The notes under the pieces were generated by a model that was not told where the DNA came from, did no database searches, and saw only the letters and a program-made list of their open reading frames with translations. Positions 54,801-55,112 of a stretch of 55,380 bases of DNA are shown here, piece after piece. A program made the translations under genes and the position numbers. Origin of the DNA: Aquisphaera insulae (GTDB taxonomy: Bacteria; Planctomycetota; Planctomycetia; Isosphaerales; Isosphaeraceae). The DNA lies in assembly GCF_011064615.1 (NCBI RefSeq), contig NZ_JAALJH010000063.1:1-55380 (forward strand), written 5' to 3'. How positions within the stretch are numbered: the first letter of the stretch is position 1; the number at the start of each line of letters is the position of its first letter.

Positions 54801-55112
54801 GCCCAGGGTGCCCCCGTCCATCCGACCGGCCTCCTGGGCCTTGGTCGGATCGGGAAGGGACGATCCTTCCTGCGGAAGCGGGCCGCCGACGGCCTGCTCG
54901 CCGACGGCGGCGAGAGCTCGCCGCCGGCCATCCCGAACCGGCGCCCGGGGCCGGTGGCCCGGCCCCGGGCGCCCAAGGTCGTCCGCGAGGCCGAAACCGT
55001 GCCCCCGATCGCGGCTCCGTCACGACCGCTCGCCGATCAAGTGGACCTCGTCATCGAGGGCCTGGTGTCCGTCGATCCGATCAGCCGCAAGAAGGGGCCC
55101 GTGGTGCGGTGA
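21822..55112 (+). CDS. 11,096-residue mosaic extracellular protein with hydrolase and metalloprotease modules
   Basis: A single frame without stops covers 33 kb. I prefer the ATG at 21822 to the upstream in-frame ATG at 21645. It has GAGGGG (21808-21813) 8 nt before it, and the basic leader then leads within 45 residues into PDLERLEAIILLS, the planctomycete extracellular-protein motif; the upstream 59 residues look non-coding. The order is: PPC and LamG modules, FG-GAP repeats, more PPC, 19 CARDB repeats, TIG and an unrecognised part, a propeller, nine putative-Ig repeats, an RHS-like piece, dockerin-like EF hands, Big_2 and ZU5, a second propeller, an alpha/beta-hydrolase, three zinc-protease motifs, cadherin repeats and a Pro/Arg-rich tail. 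It is probably exported as a surface or matrix scaffold with enzymatic ends. No LPXTG, PEP-CTERM or other sorting signal was seen at the C terminus. Confidence 0.92.
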   Translation: MTYLRRGQDVRTDRRARSRRRFRARHRLEAFRPDLERLEAIILLSTTPEVEPNNTLGFATGLALSQDPASSGFFTGFGTGAFTASDVDYWSFTAQAGDRVSIAGEGGSSSSSIYLELRNASDQGLASASDTSAGRPLIGNVLIPSTGTYYVYSRTYSSGSNTLGAYTIRADIARGFLSESEDNGSIASAGAATLGPVGTNQAGGTASGAIRAATDVDVFSLGNFRSGDAVSLWATRPSTSALDPKIELLRGPGGQVLATATGAGTATATLPADGIYYARISANTGSATGIAAQYLLQARVDDASAPTVIADSLPDATAAAAPSLQFNGTNNFVQVLDSPSLRPTAGLTLETWFNFSSTQAQVLIGKPLGAGTNNSFALWYDSGALRGQVQGTTNGSQVNYGWTPATGTWYHLAFTYDGATGLQSLLINGSVVASNVTSAVPTYDAHAVLLGADVNNGAFGFFAAGKLDEVRIWGVARSPVEVLRDMARGLTGSETGLAGYWKFDEGSGVVAADRTSNHNDGSLDGVGGQRPAWAAGDGAPLLVPGGSATVVQAIDRFSLTFSEDLLASAATNPGNYSLVGAGPDNSFGTADDQVYALTPTYAGVGSRSVAFTIDPNPLQPGRFRFRTLAGLTDRAGRGVTPYTQEFSIAAPAAGAIEGVLGDDSIPGATPLPMAELQAGGQAFSGLGVGTFFDGADRDYWRFDAEAGDRVTMRLESAASGPFLYLRNATGQNLITTSGSPSLIQGFTIPAPGTYYVYVGAGAAGTYQLRVDQARGPALEIEGNDNQAAATILSAVAGVGSFRAKAVGAITAGDPGDYYSLGNLTAGSTILASLALPTFGTLAAGDVTLTIERLGAAALASGGGTLSYTTDADGVYYVRVRATGSGIRAQYLLDLTVTDLTAPKVVGTSFPGGSPATEFNLSSNPVGTWTYGWQQTLGATFNPYVQRSDGNGLNAWVAGGVSGSLGVYHNASTYPLSFSSVTYAPGQLSLHPGSGGQKSVVRWTAPAAGSIVVGARFMGLDFTGPTSSDVHVLLNGVSQFDANVNGYGEAAARSYSGTIVVKAGDTLDFVVGYGTNNNYNYDTTGLDVSISGLTQLATTAELDRLTVAFSEGMDPARVNDPSLFDLRAAGADGTFDTADDQVYTLVPIGSNAGPLASFRITDGPLQPGSYRFRAKTGLLDLAGNALVAYESRFTVAPLSPFTIENRSNDTFATSTPLGPAVSTPSGTLMAGPTYAIGSGAYAVAAGDLNGDGKADLVTSNNSAGTISVLLSQASGGYARTDVSVGSAAVGVVLADFDRDGKLDVAVGLDGPNTVVVLQNTTVAGATAATFAAAASYAGGDPRLLAASDLDGDGYADLAVANYATGTVGIYLNRGAAGAGQFAAAVTYATGGRPGGVAAGDFDGDGKLDLAVSNYDGLNGGGTNDNTVAILKGLGGGAFGAASLFASGSNNPYGVVAVDLDGDGKLDVATADYDYYNNLSVLYGDGSGGLSAAAVYNFVGSYNYGVGIAAADLDGDGRRDLILGGDGAARVVVAYNLGGRQFAAMTYGTTATARAAVVGDFNGDGVPDVAAARTDGVLQVLTGESTSIALPEDPAGTGLRSGYARGNLWSSSDADYYSFTAHTGDVVTLAMEIPGSPGASGLYAELDDPTGNRLTSFSSEYYGRNGQVSYVMSVPGTYRVRVSSNYDFQAEYRLRVTVTPGTVQAEGEGNDAISSANRIAFAPSGPSQVTGSVAGYVNLIDGGDVYFLGNLAAGTVIDLGTIVPSTVGSFLPRVEIVHGSGTVLLDEDGDPNDGDARATITTAGAYYARVTARAGAGLLAQYLLTAGLSNSAPAKIIGTSLPASGSSSTDLIDRLTLTFGDEMLAAAVNATGNYDLRAAGPDGSFDTDDDVVYSLGAPGYANGLTAAFLLANGPLQPGEYRFTAGTGLRNLLGQALAAPFVRTFSVAPIAGFTTENRSNSTAATATPLALVEDPVGSTFRSAGGRGLLSTSSDVDYFRFAGTAGDRMILSVDSILGDNYYDRLYYTIYGPDGAQLAQYSNAYNSNRTQFGPLSLPATGSYTVAVSTLDAYLGEYRLVVATATPGTVQLEAEDNGGTSGATAVTLAVNNDTRFGTVGGIVTPGGDNDYFNLGTIQAGQTIFLTARKPAGSPLDPVVSIYNAQNGYVVETGSGRPFDGVAQVSIAQAGVYYAVMRAGNNTGSLLSSYLMDIQVLPTGSVNFPNLQVTTVLPPSSSDIRSGQPVGFSYTVQNVGSLGTGAAAWSDSVVLSADAIFGNADDIPLGVFAHSGALAAGASYTSNPTVTLPEGIAGDYYLFVFTDSANAVNEFLLEGDNVTAAAGTIHVQLAPYPDLQVEGLAVAGPDATGVYTATWTTANRGTGDVSSPFKERVSVRNLTTGVSLPDIVLDFTQPLSAGGTKARSASFSVSTPGSYQVVVSTDSLDQVYEFNAGGHAAAEQNDAAQAAFEVSVDLRVTGSTATPAAVALNGSLDLGWTVTNFGAGNAAADWTDRVYLSLDQAFQPGTDVLVFSRTIDTQTPLAPAASYTVAGSASVPTTLTPGTYYVLFVADASGSQAETDETNNVRVHPTRIEVRAADLRAVEAQVSPSALQTGGQATLTWKDRNDGAAATPAAAWSDRVTVVNQRTGKTLIDTTVAYTGGALAAGAVADRQLVFTVPRGDAGAGDLLITIVVDTVNAVLEANASGTGETNNAASLVATASAPASADLEASQVAVAGPSGLAFAGDPVTVTWRVDNVGGSTTGDGTPDGIVGSWIDRIVLSADATFGNADDILVADVGHAGALDAGQGYDGTWTGRIPAGTSGTYRFLVKADHGAGQAAVFEDADAAPNVAAAPSSMDIAAAPFPDLTAAIAVSPAIGQVGRTIDLAWVVSNDPAHALAATGAGPWYDRVVLSRNATFGDADDISLAEFAHSGAVAPGASYTAAKTVSLPASFIGAGTLFVVADSRSNVYEYTFEGNNASAGRPITIQAPDLRVSDVGATASTAVFGQAVGLNYTVRNAGDGPTTAAVSDRIWLSTNATLDAADILVATVDAASLPLAAGGQSQRSNLLVNLPLSASLAAGSYYLIVQADALGVQPESDESNNAAATATPIAITFPPLPDLKVSDIGVDEAAAGTLTSGGTMTIRWRDRNDGLAAVTAPFHERIVVTNGNQTVVSTTAAFDASGAAAIAAGGWADRSFSFTLPDGAIGAGSLTVTITADSSGEIVEGLAGSGPETNNATSASFVSRLSPYPDLVVSNLTATPVALQSGQTVSLAWRTRNAGTAAVSVPFAERIRIVNTTTGGTLFDQAFTYDPSAYGAIGAGGGTDRTISVVIPDGTASVGNLSVSVTTDSAGAVFEYNASGTGESNNTSSTSVAVTLAPYPDLVASDVVATTGEVIGDPASITVSWKVANAGTKGAQSAGWVDIVYASGDSTFGGDVEVARFARAGELAPGASYARTEEILLPPSFTGRYRIFVKADGADAIFENGAEANNVAGAAGTVDVMPIPYADLTVPSVTVPAAASSGLNATVSWRVENHGIGLTNTSSWSDTLWLVTDAAGAHRTAYLGSFTHLGQLAVGDGYDRTAAVRLPDGISGTYYVVVQTGGPFEFLYTGNNTQVSGPMAVQLTPPPDLAVTDIVTPTLAVPEGTLIDVQWTVQNVGPGVAGGYWSDTVYLRKVGDPSAPTLSVGTFRYDGPLGAGLSYTRREQVLIPVHTYGLYEAVVTTNYDGRLFENGATSNNTRVDDTSIPVTLLPRPDLQVTSIVAPAQADPNQTIAVEFTVTNVGTADTTVPRWTDKVWLSLDPTVSSDDIMVASVGNQSALAQGESYKTVTPSVLIPLRFRGTVYLIVQADAGGQVDEFPNDGNNTKFVELYVRPQPLPDLVMGGVVVPTQVVEGATAEVRFTVTNLGPGTTGVDAWTDTVWLTRDKNRPNPGLGDILLKSLPHQGALVNRQGYDVVTTVQIPDHLVSGTYYLMPWTDPYDVVPEDTLAININPDDPNEIDNNNYKAGRSDALGTTVIQQAIPKPDLYVTSVVAPSQALAGTSYTVSWTVANKGHGAAGGSWGDEIWLTDDPNVVPSTGNALRLGRAIHQNGLDKGGSYVGSLTVTLPPSARGKFIVVMVDAGPPTLAEEDETNNKGIGTTDVVPVPANLVVTSVVTLPDNRSGELTTIQYTVQNQGSSPVWAGTGYWQDDIYISGDSSYIRDRSSWIGKSIHSNAVPLQPGESYTATVTAVLPRGIGGNLFVYVHPNTNDDNSDYKTVQAAAWWPAEHGRNEDLLDHFSRWAYEDLRDNVYRAPIHVTYYEPDLVIGSLAVPASSTSGQQIDVSYTVTNQGTRDTREKAWTDRVFLSKDPSLDVNDMVLGEFKRTAALAIGQSYDATVSVRLPDGIDGPFYILVLADSPAKVDTAVQSDIGFNNYGVRFDGGPSFGFPDGVQAAARSLARGTVYEYGQEGNNTARLPISVVRATPPDLRVSAVNAPLRVRSGQTFTVTYTVTNYGGDTPPTQSAWDDLLYLSRDLFLDVRADRFMDTVRHEGGLAAGKSYTITRTLRAPAIVNQSEEYYVFATTDPPRTTGYGSVFELDKETNNDRATAVPMVIELPPPSDLAVSSITIPSHAEVGDPISISWTVKNQSGEAAVGSWTDTAYLSTDATWDISDIPLGRVLYSGGSLAAGASYTLSLAASLPPITPGTYRVIVRADIFNEVYEREFEANNKAASAETLTVSVPELSLGVPFATTLSSGQQRLFQVRVPRGQTLQVDLSTDAEKASNELFLRYATAPTLASYDAAYDGGLAPDVRAVIPTTEPGLYYVLVRGYSEPADKTPVQLLARVVPMAISSVETDAGGDAKYVTTTIRGVRFASNAIVKLVRPGIAEYEPVVYQVIDATKIIASFDFTGAPHGLYDLEVINPDGDSSIIPYRFLVEQAIEPDVTIGVGGPRVILAGDVGTYSVALQSLSNVDTPYVFFQVGIPEMGTNSVIYNLPYVTFSSNVRGGPDNPGDVAYATINSTVNTAGHNLAPGYLFDASANGFSGFSFNLSTYPGLQEMHDRAWESVKAQIYAAFPDLAAQGVLDKGPAGLDSIYPGLTEIYNTGAAVPDDKRYIFIPFRFDLVAAATAMTRDEFIAHVSAEAETLRQAILDDNTGATPGLLTLAADKDGWHDLYLTALTQAGLLRPEDALPVIRDQQKVVSLMATLASGILIGPAGQQIITTGDLGAFFERIRTWYGHDPSNLAPVEFYDHRENDYYELDVPVPLLQTSDQYNLGLTSPTHFETFRIYVPWIPFEDRGAGLPTDFQVNGPAPVDNSAFVPLDLTRYLQGSAAQALASITGPQTVDTGGWLPMKQSLPYTINFANAPTATQYTSEVRIVTHLDDDLDIFSFRLGDIKVGNINIHIPAGRALYQGDFDFTQTLGFILRVSAGADQYKHEATWLLQAIDPLTGELLQDPSRGLLPPNDAQGNGAGFVSYTVLPDETTAASGHEVDASARVFFNNAPPEDTATLSQRVDAVAPVTTLDVGRVSQGSDSYVVRWSSADDADGSGFRHVTLYVATDGGTFKIWQKQLASPTGTLVYQGEAGHTYQFLALATDVAGNRETPGVGAKAEDDGSGVNLGAPASVPDTTPPNFGIPPAPTTTPSTNPLFTQAEAQIPNAKSTTRASEYTQVLSPFTTSAFARGIGQSNAGIGPMAIVQTPEGDFLVSGGPTRGWIYRFGAQGGDALTPWAEEDFPIFNMAFDPGGRLWATTGGGPLLELNPDTGTVLGQYGDGITMAMAIDPATGLIYVARGAVWSGGVNGQYGAGGGVDVFDPATKEFQHFSKDLNLRVASLAFAPDGSLWATTWPDRHQVVRFNVQRRAEVMLTFDADVDSIAFGLPGTALEGLLFVSQNDGSNDYPGSELTMVDVATLRRVAVADGGSRGDVIIATRDGRVLVSQSNQVDVINQASAPVVVATSPPPSAVVALPLSQVTIAFDQDMFVGTGAEASSVTNPDNYILSGTRNGRQRPARVFYVPETRTAFLDLGSLPADDYTLTVSRTVTSIQGSPMAGDYTTRFSAVADFSDILGIKFTSSRSDRATGTVSWDVQITNTSAYEVFLPLVLILDPAQGYPGIPQGTSGRAADGRYFIDLTAQLPDGQKLRPGQSTIGRTLIIDNVNDRRVIYTPGAGATPGANHAPAFDGVPPTVAAAGVAFAFDAHATDADGDAIYYFLAGGPVGMTVDPVSGHVAWTPDLRSAPLTPVVLYAYDIRGGRGELSFVVQVAGTNRAPVVGALPELVQGKEGSPLTLTLPVVDADGDPLAVWADAMPPGATLDPVARLFTWVPDFDSAGTYQDVTFHFSDGISEVTSKVTFQIAPTDQPPVLVVPDQRTLREGDHLRFYLHGHDPDGQAVKFESYLLPPGATLDPNTGLFDWTPNYDSAGSYQVPFTVTNGAQKVTRTTTFTVLNANGAPVFDIGDGFRLYEGQPFVVSAFAFDPDNPAYEHPYRDSTGKIIQRDVVPASVTLTASNLPAGATFDPETTFINWTPGYTQAGTYHITFTATDDGDGTGVPLTTSTTIEVVVLNQNRAPEIQAVPNQSVHRGNVLDIPVRVTDADGDPITLAAENGSPGLPLPRFVTFTDNGDGTGVFHVAPGAGDRGDYILQLDATDDGDGGGRWARLTTNYTFILTVVSENDPPVLGRVGDKIAVVGQPFQLALRASDKDQEPLSFSVAGLPGTAVLSAGSSYGTATLTWTPGAADRGAYTAVITVRDEGNGTGTPASASETIRLVVRDANAAPILPAVPDKILHEGERFTFALGATDPDGDPLTYSAENLPEGAKFDPATGVFDWTPTFSQAADYHDIKLIASDGQRSAFATFTIFLENTNRAPQIVPLAPQYTLEANRMEFSVTAGDPDGDALAYTATGLPAGATFNASSATFGWTPTFEQAGTYTVTFTATDPSGLADSMQVTLRVDNVNRPPVVKTSDHSVRLGSELRFLVGATDPDAGTTLIYSGINLPAGASLNPSTGEFVWRPGPGQDGEYLVGLTASDGQAKTSRMIVLRAGVDVPTPSVVIELTPSFPVKPGSQVLVHVIADSLADVTGLTVTVDGRPLTLDAQGRGYVTPTAPGKMLVAATATDADGLVGTATATLRVRDPNDATAPVVVLEASLGDPLLGDGVVKGTVADTNLDSWTLEIQRQGDEAFRTVATGDRPVAGGTLATLDAAGLPNGFYVLRLTARDMSQRLSRTEAVVEIRTATKRAYTETDTDLTVTLGGTTVAIARAYDSTRRDEAGKLGNGWRLLNRELDIRTSTPLTGHEDQGLYQPYRQGARLYLSAPNGAELAFQFDPVRHDIPGATYYTPAWDVLPGGATGWTLESAGVKLMKAGSLFFELTTGRPYNPASPYFGGEDFALTGPDGTRYGVDTTLGVISMKALGGATIYVGDSGLVTAGGEAVQFVYDTSGRIERLIAPDGRVIVYTYSTDGDLVAARSLATGGSSRYGYDPATPHQLVTALRPDGTGTAIVYSAVAPPSTSPVVDNLGTATNFDGRSIAGQLAAGASVRHAFSVRSSELGSTATGEVLVRVSVRATSGSLRPQVPQIPGITPRSTFQDASRADALFLVTREGLYHLVLGAAAGTSGGYALEVSVAGDVNADGLIDGLDSAIVAGAQGRAEGQPGYVFAADLDGSGVIDATDTQVLARNYGFRANLAPTANPAFPPVMTHVDLAVQVALGDALIDPDGDEVIYQLVGAVGGTAALSPDGLSVLFVPTPGSSGFTVKADDGFGTSASTFIPVQISTAALLSIDIINRTPHLAVGENRLLAVVGDFADQQDVPLLGSYVTYASTNGGAVTADPSGVLRGLADGYAAVTARRGRLTAATAVTVGSPLDSLHLGYLGLSVYPGSVTLPEAGGQRQYVVTVGATNLAAAAAGTLYFVSDTSVAAITADGLATSAGVGDATVTIINGPAETVVPIKVIRPAIGSATIGAEGGIVQTTDGTTLQIAPGSLPEGVTVSLKTVPTVVEAKFDSVFEVGTTFELDLGGYELSQPAQVMVPAGPGFSPGDTVYFFKRETITHLDGSTEVTWLLIETGKVGSDGFARTTSPPYPGFSAGGQYRMARADTPDKLASIGPDAPPHVGYSIGVTPYGYGIPYVGALIPVPYTLELSVTFLVYARNPNEIPYAEQQTTVQLPAPGSVVHVSVNLPAVDPAQIRPVIQDLSLETIGDNATVKLTGARFEGATVVFRQGGKEYPVGAALTNDTSVTVAVPRGVILGLMDVVLKHPKYGTSNAARLEPRGGLGAGSRGGAGLSIWDTQTNTDQLLAQLSFAGGADPVFTPDLSRIYVGGVGSVYVVDTTALRIADADPSTRSVVDSIPIPGAAFVRQMTTDPNGHFIFAVGTAASVWVIDARPSSPTFNTVIRSLPLPREREPLSGIAVTADGKRLLVGTGTDEDDGHLTVFQLDPDNEPTKDNRFPGTWGKQEFDLALGAIPEAITVAAGADDSQYAALTYRYRVTSLSPWQTSTDFPPKLNTFSTVTFTAAGPVIKDVRTQVKGGNLSPYYNDYYNGYYTGILTPRDIVLAPDLSYAYIGDWELFLVYGYGGQHGDKVGLVRDPFGLHGTPTYLGATTPIEDGLVTSVAVSGDGQRLFASYWGAGEVLVIDTAALIKAGEDRIANPREAERVPLDLVRSGTGFDVNGAIHITPLTGGGTWDLATQPYSSVTLLGPLSSISAADGAKSDVTFRWSVDRSSIGNRPVKSTLYVSVLDKGLGLFPDDLPPIPGVPDANLHRILTMELPDNVFEFKLPTSIRLTAGQVYYWGVIAESGSWQGRAAGAFRTDPVPASGTPFSGVTVITHGFQLNPLPGNSPFQQPESFLAMAHMIADPAGGHVLKYNRTDGRFVEDIVDAAGDHTNGGDALGVLRSGGAGKPVVLVLDWNKESDINDSGFAEAAADAFFAAIANLDKELGGDILKSPLHFIAHSRGTVVNSEIIQRLGTYYPDVKNIHMTTLDPHDFNQPSLNVQLVNYSDFRDPNVFRWSNIGFFDNYYQTVGNSVLTATPNGRYISGADVSIDLTGRSGFTFDNLLGGPHSRVWQWYAGTINLALREFNDQLVYRTAADRKYYSFPTLSYNEIPWYVGYERTATAPPDASVYDDADAIWEGVGEGWFWSQLGGGFQPSSNPGVDVSFDNTEADNSPFHDVPSNPLSGEAVPDVYNGNFESGTMKIGSVGTRFPLAENEVPGWIYHGGSIATGLTTIHGPQSQIVTEADGNHALKLSSDLTKLVHNRMYIPKGELGFQFDIKVIGASSNDVLTASMDTMDGRHVDLGTIGLKSAMTSFAHIVLPFTSAVAEGFSATFTLELTAPGLFNVIDTTALLDNFRFMLVDTDADANSDGVIDGKDEKSEDSAPGVLVQVNADDGDSDGIPDFADGYNRDGAANADDAAPTQAQGEVFVPYVITVAPGVDFSKAGFRIVYEGSDPMAVTTSGSGASLTYSPAPGFLRLWTKQGYETRNGKDLFTGSGNYVTPSAAGTQYGPGDWAKLGFSAASRTVTLYVEAVRTSSKAADHLITFEIDPDGSGPRGFTGGDSISTTNVGLDLVSAGVYGSQVYGNDVVTSANNPLGFVNIGHWGADSGNGLDGYNGANVRNALGDTFVDRDPERFYVRVIDPSRNLDPTAVDDFTITIGTLLANGSADDDQTDIRLVETGPDTGVFVSKSMLLTAHDIPGVPTDAPAGNTRVTDDGFRVHDGFTGPVKDDTAGDRTHRADIDGAVRIVFTTNTVRQVSSIPVDQRSTDYRRELHIRNFVFNEPYDDVGYDDDGNPATPNVGTGNGRFDYRDLNGNGQQDPGELSEPFYEMAGVDVPVLDRVRNTVLGSVAAAQAYLDAQLLRANLSWAQAGIRVIYDSTVYADAPKDAAGTDILRDGSFTFGAGMDDATVINSYVGGSRIDILDVFWVAPLAGARALTRSPSDFIAALGEKTYLFMSPGLDLATRTLAHEIGHALTNGFDSNTPAYNFYPSLNTTTDEVVNQRRRITHKTETEARTIRAVGNLGGTGSQLLKAWPAASPLMVGLPLPGAGGVMPGSSTAGESVAAPTSPTSVPLDDIIRAAESRWSLVVGPDRWRDLLDQTHFEIRDLPGTYLGLTSKQADGTWQVLIDSDAAGYGWFVDASPASDEEYVASIPGLHLRASLDGPAAGRVDLLTAVMHEMGHVLGLPDLDDARVPESLMTDSLAPGVRRLPSASDPVWAIAASTPAGGGDDDPDRPHGLQVTSGPIVNGTFDVSDPADPGFGWQTIGAATVANGVGLLAEDSTFNSRFSQTFTVPVGAQSLRFTFRLDGLEAGPNSPPDAFEAALLDAATFQSVVDTLQGLSGSDALLNVQADGTTYFGSGVTVAGITTSGSHGDFSRTTTVVVDLTGVTPGTSVTLFFDLLGFGEKHGRVFLDDVTLVGAGNSTPTDLTLDNTSVPENAAGAAVGGLTVTDPDAGDSHTFTVSDSRFDVIGNVLRLKAGVSLDHEAEPTVVLTITATDAGGLAITRTFTIAVTDVNETPTSIKLAGGSVSEKVAGATVGTLTGTDPDAGDSLTFDVVNDARFEVVAGVLKLRAGVSLRYADASSVVVDVRATDSGGLTLTRSFVIRVDAVAEQTDVTGLVSVTYYGAQYNRVTKTTSFYVKVTNASDRAISGPLWVDLVGLSPTTIKAVGMDGLMPDGSPYFDLTTMAGTDKILSPGETTTPRVLTLSNPTAAAYKFQTVVLGSPAPAAATRYTRVFLDFDGGELDALPKVVAVPGSTGLVHAGFVPFDGADREAEIGRVVQAVREDFAAYPVQVLRDDAWSLNPLFGAGDTVIMVGGDGDWLVGTNPDHSGGDVTWTAGFAPWDPGNTAANVGFAFSAATADALGSLGHSEPEFVRSLADTISHEIGHTFGLDHAIAPGAETDLMELDASTGTQDLAFSTVVLPHEHGAVYSSDDYLRSLFGQSGTALPAQGSGGFLPRTFRSGPSELPAQSLESSLMTVLEAAPLRGQGATPGVLVALAGRRPARVDMPDDRDPRRGGTVGQDGTAQGAPVHPTGLLGLGRIGKGRSFLRKRAADGLLADGGESSPPAIPNRRPGPVARPRAPKVVREAETVPPIAAPSRPLADQVDLVIEGLVSVDPISRKKGPVVR
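21966..25440 (+). other. N-terminal PPC, LamG and SbsA-like Ig modules of the giant protein
   Basis: Two PPC-type beta domains come first (residues about 49-303), with VEPNNT, DVDYWSFTAQAGD and GTYYVY signatures. A LamG/concanavalin-like domain follows (about 320-527, from LQFNGTNNFVQV to GLAGYWKFDEGSG), then a Big_5/SbsA-like Ig domain with an FSEDL start. A second PPC pair (about 660-900) precedes a jelly-roll-like segment (WTYGWQQTLG to TTGLDVSISG) and another SbsA-like Ig. PPC and LamG domains usually bind carbohydrate or protein surfaces; binding here is inferred. Confidence 0.8.
25500..26570 (+). repeat. FG-GAP/VCBS repeat block
   Basis: Residues about 1227-1583 contain at least six D-x-(N/D)-G-D-G-x-x-D-(L/V) calcium-binding loops, such as DLNGDGKADL, DFDRDGKLDV, DLDGDGYADL, DFDGDGKLDL and DFNGDGVPDV, spaced about 50-60 residues. 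This is an FG-GAP/VCBS beta-propeller of the integrin-alpha type. Its codons end in G (GCG, GTG, GGG) far more often than the C-ending codons on either side. Confidence 0.85.
26590..28470 (+). other. Second PPC/SbsA-like module series
   Basis: At least four PPC-type domains, recognisable by DADYYSF, DVDYFRF and PGTYRVRVSS-like strands, alternate with an SbsA-like Ig domain (IDRLTLTFGDEM to LRNLLGQAL). They form the linker between the FG-GAP propeller and the CARDB array. Confidence 0.7.
28480..35960 (+). repeat. Array of 19 CARDB-type Ig repeats
   Basis: Residues about 2220-4713 hold 19 units of about 115-160 residues. Each starts with a PDLxVxx motif, continues with a strand like VSWTVxNxG, then W(S/T)DxVxLSxD, and ends in a GTYYxxVxAD...EANN-like turn. 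This is the CARDB (cell adhesion related domain in bacteria) fold. The units are diverged from one another, so the array is old rather than a recent tandem expansion. It probably forms an extended stalk. Confidence 0.88.
35960..38580 (+). other. PPC-like, TIG-like and unrecognised segment with a helical island
   Basis: A PPC-like domain (SLGVPFATTLSSGQQRLF onward) and a TIG/IPT-like Ig (36,290-36,560) are followed by about 570 residues I cannot assign. Within these, 36,890-37,480 is rich in helix-forming residues (AWESVKAQIYAAF, FIAHVSAEAETLRQAI, QKVVSLMATLASGIL), unlike the beta-rich remainder. The segment ends with beta sequence containing LDDDLDIFSFRLGDIKVG and an Ig/Fn3-like domain (VVRWSSADDADGSG). 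Confidence 0.55.
38760..40240 (+). other. NHL/Vgb-like beta-propeller, SbsA-like Ig and a conserved-tail module
   Basis: Propeller-type strands with PDGSLWATT, PGGRLWATTGGGP and ATGLIYVARG signatures fill 38,780-39,590. An SbsA-like Ig (VALPLSQVTIAFDQDM to PMAGDYTTRFSA) follows. The last module (39,945-40,240) has a WDVQITNTSAYEVFLPL core and resembles another at 53,575-53,880. The propeller resembles those of streptogramin lyase-like proteins; only binding, not catalysis, can be suggested. Confidence 0.65.
40255..42880 (+). repeat. Nine putative-Ig (He_PIG/cadherin-like) repeats
   Basis: Residues about 6145-7020 contain nine units of about 90-110 residues with the signature DxDGDPLxY...LPxGAxxDPxTGxFxWTP and a closing strand YxVxFTATD. 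This is the He_PIG family of extracellular calcium-dependent Ig-like repeats, common in large surface proteins. The Asp-rich loops suggest that calcium stiffens the rod. Confidence 0.85.
43440..44250 (+). other. RHS/YD-like segment
   Basis: The stretch begins with TDLTVTLGGTTVAIARAYDS and GNGWRLLNRELDI, typical of the entry to RHS shells. It then has a single well-formed YD-like unit (DTSGRIERLIAPDGRVIVYT followed by DGDLVAA). A full RHS cage needs many such units; here only the start is present, so it is a fragmentary or domesticated RHS-type module. Confidence 0.6.
44615..44800 (+). other. Dockerin type I-like EF-hand pair
   Basis: Two calcium-loop helices, DVNADGLIDGLDSAIV and DLDGSGVIDATDTQVLARNYG, lie about 30 residues apart (residues about 7598-7657). 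This is the duplicated layout of dockerin type I. In planctomycetes and many non-cellulosomal bacteria such pairs sit near protein ends; here it is internal. Binding to a cohesin is possible but not shown. Confidence 0.75.
44820..46550 (+). other. Cadherin-like, Big_2-like, ZU5-like and TIG-like modules
   Basis: In order: a tandem-95/cadherin-like domain (LIDPDGDEVIYQLVG), two Big_2-like Ig domains (SVAAITADGLATSAGVGDAT is typical), a ZU5-like domain (IGAEGGIVQ...LQIAPGSLPEGVTVS) and, after a linker, a TIG-like Ig (LTGARFEGATVVFRQGG). All are structural or binding modules of extracellular proteins. Confidence 0.65.
46560..47720 (+). other. YVTN-type beta-propeller
   Basis: Blades with PDLSRIYVGGVGSVYVVDT, PNGHFIFAVGTAASVWVID, ADGKRLLVGTGTD and GDGQRLFASYWGAGEVLVID signatures mark a YVTN/40-residue propeller (residues about 8250-8630). 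It immediately precedes an Fn3-like domain and the hydrolase module. Confidence 0.72.
48190..49000 (+). other. Embedded alpha/beta-hydrolase (lipase-like) domain
   Basis: An oxyanion-type HGF (H8798-F8800) follows a VTVIT strand. The nucleophile elbow is LHFIAHSRGTV with Ser8923 in AHSRG. Candidate acids are Asp8952 or Asp8955 in TLDPHD, and the candidate base is His9031 in GGPHSRVW. Order and spacing fit a complete catalytic triad of the alpha/beta-hydrolase fold, closest in look to lipase or PGAP1-like esterases. The substrate is unknown. The central Leu of the usual GHSLG is Arg, as in AHSRG variants. Confidence 0.78.
49290..50960 (+). other. Jelly-roll-like, calcium-loop and unrecognised beta modules
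   Basis: A carbohydrate-binding-like beta domain opens with YNGNFESG and closes with TALLDNFRFM (49,290-49,790). Asp-rich loops of thrombospondin-3 type follow (DADANSDGVIDGKD and DDGDSDGIPDFADGYN). The next 1 kb (49,990-50,960) is beta-rich, and part of it (DPTAVDDFTITIG...ETGPDTGVFVSKS) matches the pattern of extracellular repeats in other giant proteins, but I cannot name the family. Confidence 0.5.
51200..51690 (+). other. Zinc-metalloprotease-like module 1
   Basis: The helix LATRTLAHEIGHALTNGFD carries HExxH with H9934 and H9938 and a Gly-x-Asp where metzincins have the third ligand. Upstream strands (WAQAGIRVIYDSTVY) and a YLFMSPGL edge strand fit the fold. It is the least canonical of the three protease motifs because the third ligand would be Asp or a residue elsewhere. 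Confidence 0.6.
51940..52390 (+). other. Zinc-metalloprotease-like module 2
   Basis: HEMGHVLGLPDL (H10143, H10147) matches HExxHxxGxxD and is followed by a Met-turn-like SLMTDSLAPGVRRLP. Upstream are FEIRDLPGTYLGL and GYGWFVDASP, a layout seen near the C termini of many giant extracellular proteins from planctomycetes and other environmental bacteria. Confidence 0.75.
52420..53890 (+). other. Jelly-roll-like domain, two cadherin-type repeats and a repeated tail module
   Basis: A beta domain (GPIVNGTFDV to VFLDDVTLVG) is followed by two cadherin-type repeats (SVPENAAGAAVGGLTVTDPD and SVSEKVAGATVGTLTGTDPD, each ending in a VTDVN or RVDAV-like strand). A module with FYVKVTNASDRAISGPLWVD and PYFDLT follows, and it resembles the one at 39,945-40,240. 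Confidence 0.7.
53920..54480 (+). other. Zinc-metalloprotease-like module 3 (metzincin signature)
   Basis: The domain starts with TRVFLDFDGG and contains ISHEIGHTFGLDH, a full HExxHxxGxxH zinc site (H10851, H10855, H10861), followed by a DLMELD Met-turn-like segment. This is the best conserved protease motif in the protein. The rest of the protein (54,480-55,112) is a low-complexity Pro/Arg/Gly tail. Confidence 0.82.

Noticed and set aside
21540..54821. Long minus-strand open frames opposite the plus-strand giant (up to 3,782 codons)
   Set aside because: They are in-register antisense shadows caused by avoidance of TTA, CTA and TCA codons, with Arg/Gly/Val/Asp-rich composition and no families.
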